NCBI GenBank assembly: GCA_021159825.1
Contig: JAGHDR010000338.1
Location: 1-5,240, forward strand
Direction of reading: 5' to 3'
DNA length: 5,240 bases
Source of the DNA: Deltaproteobacteria bacterium
Lineage (GTDB): Bacteria > Desulfobacterota > DSM-4660 > Desulfatiglandales > Desulfatiglandaceae
Below are positions 1 through 5,240 of this stretch, in pieces. Below the pieces are notes generated by a model, which worked only from the letters and a program-made list of their open reading frames with translations, had not been told where the DNA came from and made no database searches. Made by a program: the position numbers and the translations under genes. How positions within the stretch are numbered: position 1 is the stretch's first letter; each line of letters begins with the position of its first letter.

Positions 1-1233
1 GGGAATCATGATGCCGGCCCGGATGTAGGGTTCAAAAGCCTTCGAAATGGTGGCGGGGTCCGGGTAATAGATGGGATTGTCCACGGTAATTTCATCGCCG
101 TTGGTGAGTTCAAACCGGTACTGCACCGTTGGGGCGGTCATGATGAGGGACTGATCAAATTCCCTTTCAAGACGTTCCTGAACAATCTCCAGGTGCAACA
201 GCCCCAGAAAACCACAGCGAAATCCCAGTCCCAGGGCGGCGGATGAATCCTTCTGAAAGATCAGGGCCGCATCATTTAATTTGTACTTTTCGAGGGCCTC
301 CACCAAGGAACGGTACTCATCGGATGCAACCGGGTATATGGAAGCAAACACGACCGGTTTGACTTCCTTGAATCCCGGAAGGGGCGCGGGGGCCGGGTTG
401 TTTTCCAGCGTGATGGTATCCCCGATTCGCGTGTCACCGACTGTTTTGATGCCGGATATGATGTAGCCCACCTCGCCGGCTGAAAGGACTTTTCTGGGCT
501 CCCGCGCCAGTCGAAAAACACCCACTTCTTCCACCCGGTAGGTGGCATTGTTGTGCATGAGCCGAATGGTGTCCCCCGGACGGACACGCCCCGAAAAGAC
601 CCGGCAGCTGACAATGGTGCCGCGAAAGGGATCATAATGGGCATCAAATATGAGGGCCTCGAGGGGGTCTTCTTCACTGCCGGCGGGGGGCGGAATCAGG
701 TCCACGACGGCCGCCAGTACATCGTCAATCCCCGTACCCTCTTTGGCGGAACAGAGGATGGTCAGATCCGAATCCAGGCCGAGATCCAGTTCAATCTGCT
801 CTTTGGCTTGTTCAATGTCGGCGGACGGCAGGTCTATCTTGTTAATGACCGAGATAATTTCCAGGTCATGCTCCATGGCGGCGAACAAATTGGCCATGGT
901 CTGGGCTTCCACACCCTGAGCCGCATCCACCAGCAGAAGGACCCCCTCGCAGGAGGCCAGGGCCCGGGAAACTTCATAAGAAAAGTCCACGTGCCCTGGG
1001 GTGTCAATGAGGTTCAGTGCGTATTCTTGGCCCTCACTGTCCACATAGGGCAGGGTGATGGCCTGGCTTTTGATGGTGATGCCCCTTTCCCTTTCAATAT
1101 CCATGGTATCCAGGAGTTGGTTCCGAAAATCCCTTTCCTCCACCAGTCCCGTGGCTTGAATCAAACGATCGGCCAAGGTGGATTTTCCATGATCTATGTG
1201 TGCGATAATGCTGAAGTTGCGTATCCGTTTCAT
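1..1233 (-). CDS. lepA: Elongation factor 4 (LepA), N-terminal 411 residues, partial at left edge
   Basis: LepA/EF4 is a translational GTPase that acts on the ribosome; in the family it is linked to back-translocation and to ribosome function or assembly under stress. Translating the minus strand from the ATG at 1233 gives an open frame to the window edge. The GTPase motifs are complete: G1 AHIDHGKST (residues 11-19), G2 RGITI (50-54), G3 DTPGH (77-81), G4 NKID (131-134) and G5 SAK (162-164). A beta-barrel domain II follows at about 190-280, then an EF-G III-like region. The frame leaves the window at AGIMIP, near the start of the EF-G-C-like domain. Family members are about 600 residues, so roughly the last third is outside. 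The start is set by the canonical LepA N-terminus (MKRIRNFSIIAHIDHGKST) and by an AAGGGAA ribosome site at 1239-1245, 5 bases upstream. No damage is seen in the visible part. Confidence 0.97.
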   Translation of the reverse strand, partial: MKRIRNFSIIAHIDHGKSTLADRLIQATGLVEERDFRNQLLDTMDIERERGITIKSQAITLPYVDSEGQEYALNLIDTPGHVDFSYEVSRALASCEGVLLLVDAAQGVEAQTMANLFAAMEHDLEIISVINKIDLPSADIEQAKEQIELDLGLDSDLTILCSAKEGTGIDDVLAAVVDLIPPPAGSEEDPLEALIFDAHYDPFRGTIVSCRVFSGRVRPGDTIRLMHNNATYRVEEVGVFRLAREPRKVLSAGEVGYIISGIKTVGDTRIGDTITLENNPAPAPLPGFKEVKPVVFASIYPVASDEYRSLVEALEKYKLNDAALIFQKDSSAALGLGFRCGFLGLLHLEIVQERLEREFDQSLIMTAPTVQYRFELTNGDEITVDNPIYYPDPATISKAFEPYIRAGIMIP

Positions 1234-1282
1234 TTTTATTCCCTTAAAACTTGTTTCTCTGTCGTAAAATTACAACAGTTTA

Positions 1283-1311
1283 CATATATGAAAACCGCGC
1301 TGGGATGTCAA
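1283..1311 (-). promoter_or_regulatory. Predicted sigma70 promoter of lepA
   Basis: On the minus strand a perfect -35 box TTGACA (1311-1306) is followed after 17 bases by TATATG (1288-1283), which matches 4 of 6 bases of the -10 consensus. Transcription would start near 1276 and give a leader of about 40 bases before the lepA ATG. The call rests on sequence match and position only. Confidence 0.6.
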
Positions 1312-1343
1312 TGACGGCAACCATGAACGATTACCAAGAATGC

Positions 1344-1373
1344 TTGACGTCATAATTTAGGTTGGGATAGAAT
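1344..1373 (+). promoter_or_regulatory. Predicted sigma70 promoter of the DUF4412 gene and operon
   Basis: TTGACG (1344-1349, 5 of 6 matches) and TAGAAT (1368-1373, 5 of 6) are separated by 18 bases. The start site would be near 1380, leaving a short leader before the ATG at 1408. The -35 box overlaps the 8-base perfect palindrome TGACGTCA (1345-1352), a possible regulator site. The promoter is back to back with that of lepA, the two -35 boxes being 32 bases apart. Confidence 0.6.
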
Positions 1374-1407
1374 AAACAGAACATTTTTTAATGAAAGGGG
1401 AATTTAT

Positions 1408-2139
1408 ATGAAATTCAAGAAACTGATGGGGTGTTTGTTGCCTGTGGTTGTTTTGCTTATGATCTTCTCTCCCGTGGCTTATGGCGATCTCTATTGGGAA
1501 TCGGTTGTGACGAGTGGCGGTGTACCGGAAGGACTTCCAAAAGGTTTGCCGGAACAGGTCAAACAGCAGATGATGGCCCAGTTCAAGGACAAACGGGAAA
1601 CCGTGAAGAATTATCTGACATCCTATGGCAGCCGCATTGATACAAAAGAGGATATTACCATCATTTTGTTTGATGATATGACCCTGTACCAACTTGATCC
1701 CTCTACCATGACCTATGTGAAGATAAAAATATCGGAGATGGAAGAATCCATGGGCCCACTGGCAAAAGAAATGAGTGAGGATGCAACGGTCACGGCAACG
1801 GGAGAAACGAAAACCATCAACGGGTTCAAATGCGAGAAATACATTCTGACCGTTATGGGTGTTGAAAATGTTCAGTGGTTGTCCAGAGATGTCACGGGTT
1901 ACAACGAGTACGAAAAGATAAGCAAAAAAAATATGCGGGACGCTCCCAAATTCAAAAAAATGGGCCTTTCCGGTGACCTTTCAGGAAAAGGATTTCCCGT
2001 AAAGACTATGAGCAGCGTGATGGGGATGACCACAACCACGACCTTACAGAAAATTGAAAAAACCAGCCTGAGCAAAGACCTGTTCAAGGTGCCTGCAGGG
2101 TATGTTCAGAAACCCTTGAATCTTCCGATTCATAAATAG
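1408..2139 (+). CDS. Secreted DUF4412-like protein
   Basis: This is a predicted exported protein of 243 residues with no established biochemical role. Residues 1-26 form a Sec signal peptide: a KFKK positive start, a hydrophobic core at about 10-22, and an A-Y-G signal peptidase I site before Asp27. The mature part begins DLYWESVV and has alternating beta-strand character. The segment TINGFKCEKYILTV (136-149), then VQWLSRD (155-161) and the ending LFKVPAGY (225-232) match my memory of the DUF4412 pattern (G-x-K-C-x-K-Y, a strand with W, and a final VPaGY). That family is a periplasmic fold thought to resemble LolA. There is a single mature cysteine, Cys142. The ATG is preceded by GAAAGGGG (1393-1400) at 7 bases. 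The gene is intact even across an A8 run (1924-1931). One 60-base line inside it (1921-1980) is about 43% G+C against about 60% in a tauE line (2401-2460). It lies 16 bases upstream of the tauE remnant and probably shares its transcript. Confidence 0.75.
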   Translation: MKFKKLMGCLLPVVVLLMIFSPVAYGDLYWESVVTSGGVPEGLPKGLPEQVKQQMMAQFKDKRETVKNYLTSYGSRIDTKEDITIILFDDMTLYQLDPSTMTYVKIKISEMEESMGPLAKEMSEDATVTATGETKTINGFKCEKYILTVMGVENVQWLSRDVTGYNEYEKISKKNMRDAPKFKKMGLSGDLSGKGFPVKTMSSVMGMTTTTTLQKIEKTSLSKDLFKVPAGYVQKPLNLPIHK

Positions 2140-2155
2140 CCGGGCCGAGGAAAGC

Positions 2156-2589
2156 ATGGGTCCGAGTCTCTATTCCCCCATCGCCGAAAACAGCATCAAC
2201 GTCTTTATCCTCCTGGGCCTGGGGGGGCCGTCGGGTGTTTCTCCGGGTTGTGCGGTGTTGGGGGCGGCTTCCTCATGACCCCCCTGTTGACCATGATCGG
2301 TATCCCGCCCACCATTGCGGCTGCTTCCGATTCCAACCAGATCGTGGCCTCCGCCGCCTCCGGCGCCTATGCCCATTCCCGCCTCGGGGGTGTCGATTTC
2401 AAGATGGGACTTTTCCTTTTCGCGGGCGGTATGGCGGGCAGCACCGTGGGCGTCAGAATGGGCCACCGGATGAACGCAGACACCCTCAAAATCATTTTCG
2501 CATCCGTGGTTCTGATCATCATGGTGAAAATTTTCCTGGAACTCGTCCTGGCACCGGATTTGATGCTGACGTTGATGGGGGAGCAGTAG
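2156..2589 (+). pseudogene. TauE/SafE-family membrane exporter, frameshifted and apparently internally deleted
   Basis: TauE/SafE (PF01925) proteins are inner-membrane permeases for sulfite, sulfonates or related anions, normally two homologous halves in about 250-300 residues. Translation from the ATG at 2156, with the good ribosome site GAGGAAAG (2147-2154), gives a typical N-terminus (SPIAENSINVFILLGLGG). It then runs out of frame at a G7 run (2221-2227) and stops at 2276-2278 after 40 codons. Adding one G restores AVGCFSGLCGVGGGFLMTPLL, the family's Gly-rich loop, and a continuous frame of 144 codons to the TAG at 2587-2589. The repaired protein follows the N-terminal half up to about GSTVGV. 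It then matches what I recall as the end of the C-terminal half (R-M-G-H-R-M, LKIIFASVVLIIMVKIFLELV, a short Pro-containing tail). This suggests that about 150 residues between equivalent points of the two repeats are missing. Alternatives are a genuine single-repeat protein or a sequencing or assembly error. The substrate is unknown. Confidence 0.75.
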
Positions 2590-2590
2590 G

Positions 2591-3018
2591 ATGATGCGCG
2601 TGGGTGCTAACAAGTTTAATGTTTGCTTGATGTGCGTAGGGCTTATGGTCATGGTGTTTTGGGGCGAGGTTCAGGCAGCATCTGCGGAACTTACGGTTCG
2701 ACCGGATGGGGTTCGAATCGGTACCTGGTATGATGGCGCAAAGCTTCATGTGCACGCAAATATCCCTCGGGGCTGCCAGGCTGTCCTTCCCGTTTGGTTC
2801 CGGGAAAATACCATGTGACCCTGTCTGTGGTGAAAGATGGCCGGGGGGTATCCAAAGAAACGCGGTTGTTTAAGGTGGCGTTGGCGGGTTTCCCAGCCGC
2901 TGTCTTCGAACTGACCCACAAGCACGCGTTGACCTATGGCATACTGGCGGCAGGCATCGCCATATTAAGTGGCCTTCTGGTGGGGCTGATCTTCCAGTTT
3001 ATGGGTAAACCTGATTAG
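2591..3018 (+). pseudogene. TIGR02186/Alph_Pro_TM-like membrane protein, middle deleted and frame broken
   Basis: Two pieces of one gene are visible. Piece one (2591-2818, 75 codons) starts at ATGATG behind GGGGGAG (2577-2583). It carries a signal peptide (hydrophobic core about 10-24, VQA or ASA cleavage site) and a mature start AELTVRPDGVRIGTWYDGAKL leading to NIPRGCQAVL. It then goes out of frame and stops at TGA 2816-2818. Piece two, in the next frame from about 2779 to the TAG at 3016-3018, reads PSRLVPGKYHVTLSVVKDGRG. It then has GFPAAVFELTHKHALTYG and one membrane helix (about 2926-3003) near its end. From memory, family members (PF09608/TIGR02186, about 250 residues) start and end this way but hold about 110-120 more residues between. 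The role is unknown; the family usually sits beside TauE/SafE exporters, as here, 1 base after the tauE stop. The family name is from recalled motif order, not a search. Confidence 0.68.
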
Positions 3019-3037
3019 GGCCTGAGCAATTTACCCA
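3002..3037. terminator. Inverted repeat between convergent genes, possible weak terminator
   Basis: TGGGTAAA (3002-3009) and TTTACCCA (3030-3037) form a perfect 8-base inverted repeat with a 20-base loop that contains the stop codons of both converging genes. A competing hairpin pairs GGCCTG (3019-3024) with CAGGCC (3036-3041). Neither is followed by a T tract on either strand, so intrinsic termination would be weak. No better terminator is visible at this convergent junction. Confidence 0.3.
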
Positions 3038-4949
3038 GGCCTGATGCCCGATAAGTGCTTCGTCTTACCACTTCCCCCAAAAGCTCATGGTGTGAACTCA
3101 CCAGCGTAAACCATGTGCGTGATCGTGTAATGGCGGTGTAGAGCAATTCCCGGGTCAGCACCGGGGTCATGTGGTCAGGCAAAACCAGGGCTGTGTGATC
3201 AAATTCCGATCCCTGGCTTTTGTGAACGGTCAAGGCGTAAGCGGTTTCAACATGGTTGAGCCTGGACGGCGTCACTTTCTTTAATGAACCGTCCGCCATG
3301 GGGAACACCGCCTTCAGGGTGCTTCTGTCGCGGCTGTTGTCATTGTTAACCGGCAGGACAATGCCGGTATCTCCATTCATCAATCCCAAATTGTAATCGT
3401 TTCGGGTGATCATGACCGGACGGCCGGCATACCATCCCTCTCCGGCGGTGATCAGCCTTTCGCGAAAAAGAATGGCAGCCGTTTTTTCATTAAGGCTGTT
3501 TATCCCCCAGGGGCCTTTGCGCAATGGGGACAGGAGCTGGAAAGCGGTAAAATCCCCAATCACTGCCCGAAGCCAGATGTTTTCAGGCCCCTTCCCGGGA
3601 CCGGATCCGACGCGATCCAGATAAGGGCGGTAGCCGTCCAGAATAAGATGGGTGAGGGATTCATCATCAGGATTGTTGACGGGCAGACGGCGGATGTCCT
3701 TGAATCCCATGTTCCAGATATCTTCCATCGCTTCCGGGTTTCCCTCGTTAACAGCCTGGGAAAGCGTCCCGATTCCGCTGGTGTCTCCAAAACGGTGGTT
3801 TTTTCTTAACAGGGTAATGTGCTGATCCAGCGGGGTGCCATTCCCCTCAAAGGTCCCAAGGTTGTAACCGGTGTGCTTTCGGATCCACCGGATGGTTTCC
3901 GGTTTGTAATTCGCTTGATTCCCGTATCGGCAAATATCCCCCAATACCGCGCCTGCTTCCACCGAGGCCAGTTGATCCTTATCCCCCAGCAGGACCAGTC
4001 GGGCATGGTCGGGCAAGGCACCCAGAAGTGCCGCCATGATTTCGAGATCAATCATGGATGCTTCATCCACCACCAGAAGGTCCACATGGAGGGGGTTGTG
4101 GTGGTGATGTAAAAAATGGCGGGTATTGGGCCGACTCCCCAGCAGACGGTGGAGGGTGGTGACCTCCCGGGGCAGGGTTTCACGCATGTTTTCGGGCAAT
4201 GTTTCCATTGCATGAGTCAGGGATTCCGTGAGCCGGGCAGCGGCTTTACCCGTGGGGGTCGCCATGCGGATGCGCAACTTATTCCCCGCCTCCAACGCCA
4301 TTTGTTGAAGGAGGGCCAGCAGGTGAATTACCGTTGTGGTTTTACCGGTTCCGGGTCCCCCTGAAATAACGGAAAACGACCCTTTTGCCGCAATGGCCGC
4401 CGCCACACTCTGCCAGTGTACTTGGGTTTTGGCTTTTTCCCCGGCGTCTCTGAGTGGTTCAAAAAGCGCATCGAGGCGGTTCTCTAAATTATCGGGTATG
4501 GGAAATTCATGGGAGAGTCGTTTTAATATGTGCCGGGCTATGGTTTGGGCGTATTCCCAGTAACGCCGCAAATAGAGAAGTCCGGAACTCATCACCAGGG
4601 GGCTGTTCCCGGGGCCCGGTGAAACCAGAGGCGATGCTTTCAGGTGATTGACCAGGTGTGAGTGGGGAATGTTTCCCAGGATATTCGGTGGTTGAACAGA
4701 CATCTGTGCACCGGTTGGGTCCTCGGGCGGCAAAGAGAGGGTTTTTTCCGGTTCCGAAAGCAAAGCGTCAAGGTCCAGGCAGATATGGCCTCTTCCCAGT
4801 TGATAGCTGGCAAGGGCCGCCATGAGCAATACCGGTTCAGGGGTATCCGGTTGCCGGGCTTTCAAAAATTCTGCGAAAGCGCCGTCCAGGGGCCTTAACC
4901 AGCCGACGGCAACCCAAGTCTTCAGCAGTCCTGACAGATCGGGGGACAT
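3015..4949 (-). CDS. recD: Exodeoxyribonuclease V alpha subunit (RecD helicase)
   Basis: RecD is the 5'-3' superfamily 1B helicase motor of RecBCD, which unwinds and degrades double-stranded DNA ends and prepares them for RecA-dependent repair. The protein is 644 residues (E. coli RecD is 608), so it is full length. An N-terminal partner-binding region (about 1-180) is followed by Walker A GGPGTGKTT (197-205, Lys203), motif Ia ATPTGKAAARL (230-240), Walker B VVDEAS (293-298), motif III LGDKDQL (321-327), motif IV NHRF (384-387), motif V LTVHKSQGSEF (573-583) and motif VI LYTAITRSR (603-611). The stretch 339-387 (DIC..GN..NYKPETIRWI...TGYNL to NHRF) follows the layout of RecBCD-type RecD rather than RecD2. 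The start is preceded by AGGAGG (4967-4962) at 12 bases and a closer AAGGGAA (4960-4954). Its ATG shares one base with the recB stop, so translation is probably coupled. A natural His4 stretch lies at 281-284. Confidence 0.96.
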   Translation of the reverse strand: MSPDLSGLLKTWVAVGWLRPLDGAFAEFLKARQPDTPEPVLLMAALASYQLGRGHICLDLDALLSEPEKTLSLPPEDPTGAQMSVQPPNILGNIPHSHLVNHLKASPLVSPGPGNSPLVMSSGLLYLRRYWEYAQTIARHILKRLSHEFPIPDNLENRLDALFEPLRDAGEKAKTQVHWQSVAAAIAAKGSFSVISGGPGTGKTTTVIHLLALLQQMALEAGNKLRIRMATPTGKAAARLTESLTHAMETLPENMRETLPREVTTLHRLLGSRPNTRHFLHHHHNPLHVDLLVVDEASMIDLEIMAALLGALPDHARLVLLGDKDQLASVEAGAVLGDICRYGNQANYKPETIRWIRKHTGYNLGTFEGNGTPLDQHITLLRKNHRFGDTSGIGTLSQAVNEGNPEAMEDIWNMGFKDIRRLPVNNPDDESLTHLILDGYRPYLDRVGSGPGKGPENIWLRAVIGDFTAFQLLSPLRKGPWGINSLNEKTAAILFRERLITAGEGWYAGRPVMITRNDYNLGLMNGDTGIVLPVNNDNSRDRSTLKAVFPMADGSLKKVTPSRLNHVETAYALTVHKSQGSEFDHTALVLPDHMTPVLTRELLYTAITRSRTWFTLVSSHHELLGEVVRRSTYRASGLGKLLRP

Positions 4950-5239
4950 CAGTTTCCCTTCCCTCCTGCGAAATCTCTATCCAATTGTTCAATGAGTGTC
5001 TGCGGTGGTTTATCCCCGTAGACGCCGTTATGGTTTCGGTCAACCCCTCGCAAAAAAAGATAAACCGCCCCTCCCATGTCCCTCTGGTACCGATAATCGG
5101 GTAGCCTTGCTTTGAGCAGGCGATGGAGCGCAAGGGTATAAAGTACATATTGCAGGTCGTAACGGTGGCTTAGCATGGCCCCGGCCATGGCCTTTAATCC
5201 ATAGTCCCGGGGGTTGTCCCCGAGGTGGTTGGATTTATA
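4949..5239 (-). CDS. recB: Exodeoxyribonuclease V beta subunit (RecB), C-terminal 96 residues, partial at right edge
   Basis: RecB supplies the 3'-5' helicase and the only nuclease domain of RecBCD. The window starts inside the nuclease active site. The first visible residues, YKSNHLG (5239-5219), are the YKSN part of the DYKSNxLG motif, whose Lys corresponds to catalytic Lys1082 of E. coli RecB. The preceding Asp lies just outside, and the last base at 5240 is compatible with a GAT codon for it. Further on, YDLQYVLYTLALHR carries the Q-x-x-x-Y motif of this PD-(D/E)xK nuclease family, followed by the typical GGAVYLFLRG strand. The frame ends normally at TGA (4951-4949), which overlaps the recD ATG by one base. 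The order recB then recD on one strand is the usual recCBD layout, so recC would be expected further right. An internal ATG at 5188 is not the start. Confidence 0.96.
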   Translation of the reverse strand, partial: YKSNHLGDNPRDYGLKAMAGAMLSHRYDLQYVLYTLALHRLLKARLPDYRYQRDMGGAVYLFLRGVDRNHNGVYGDKPPQTLIEQLDRDFAGGKGN

Positions 5240-5240
5240 A

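Noticed and set aside
927..934. E. coli-type Chi octamer GCTGGTGG on the minus strand
   Set aside because: It falls in the LepA codons for LLVD, so it is explained by coding. A single 8-base match is not evidence, and the Chi sequence of this lineage is unknown.
553..1314. A 253-codon plus-strand open frame
   Set aside because: It lies antisense to the clearly conserved lepA frame, has no family resemblance, and reads across the lepA start and promoter. It is a by-product of lepA codon use.
1423..1434. LMGC near the start of the DUF4412-like protein as a lipoprotein signal
   Set aside because: The Cys is residue 9 and the hydrophobic core comes after it, whereas a lipobox must follow the core. 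A signal peptidase I site at A-Y-G before Asp27 fits better.
2235..2594. A 119-codon plus-strand open frame in the third frame of the tauE region
   Set aside because: It encodes an Arg/Pro-rich sequence with no membrane helices. The TauE motifs lie in the other two plus frames.
2170..2652. A 160-codon minus-strand open frame opposite the tauE-like gene
   Set aside because: Its product is low-complexity, rich in His, Gly and Arg, without recognisable domains. The plus strand carries the family motifs.
4098..4109. His-rich stretch in RecD (residues 281-284) as a metal site or tag
   Set aside because: It lies in the variable loop before Walker B, where RecD proteins differ widely, and no other metal ligands are apparent nearby.
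3406..4898. Several 65-97 codon plus-strand open frames opposite recD
   Set aside because: All are antisense to recD, which shows every helicase motif in order; none has a convincing ribosome site or family motif.

Overview
The window reads as ordinary chromosomal DNA from a Gram-negative bacterium. The best guess is a sulfate-reducer-type member of the Desulfobacterota (former Deltaproteobacteria). This rests on family resemblance only: a RecBCD-type recombination operon, a DUF4412 secreted protein, and a TauE/SafE plus TIGR02186-like gene pair. No rRNA, tRNA, CRISPR array, insertion sequence or phage gene is visible.

Layout. Positions 1-1233 (minus strand) hold the first 411 codons of lepA (elongation factor 4), which runs off the left edge. 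Positions 1234-1407 are a divergent intergenic region with one sigma70-like promoter facing lepA and another facing right. Positions 1408-2139 (plus) encode an intact secreted DUF4412-like protein. Close behind it come two membrane-protein genes, at 2156-2589 and 2591-3018. They resemble a TauE/SafE exporter and its usual TIGR02186/Alph_Pro_TM-like partner, and both appear broken. Positions 3015-4949 (minus) encode a complete RecD, and 4949-5239 (minus) the last 96 codons of RecB. The recB stop and recD start share one base (TGATG), so recB and recD form a coupled operon. recD and the plus-strand operon converge and overlap by 4 bases at their stop codons.

How the genes work together. RecB and RecD are the two motor subunits of exonuclease V, for double-strand break repair. 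LepA is a ribosome-associated GTPase with no functional link to its neighbours. The DUF4412, TauE and TIGR02186 genes look like one transcription unit acting at the cell envelope, but the last two show decay.

The most interesting region is 2156-3018. The tauE-like gene has lost one G from a G run, which breaks its frame. It also looks like an internally deleted single-repeat version of a two-repeat transporter. The next gene keeps a family-like N-terminus and C-terminus, but its middle is missing and its two ends lie in different frames. I see no convincing new biological system. The signal is adjacent gene decay, a genuine compact variant, or an assembly or sequencing artefact.
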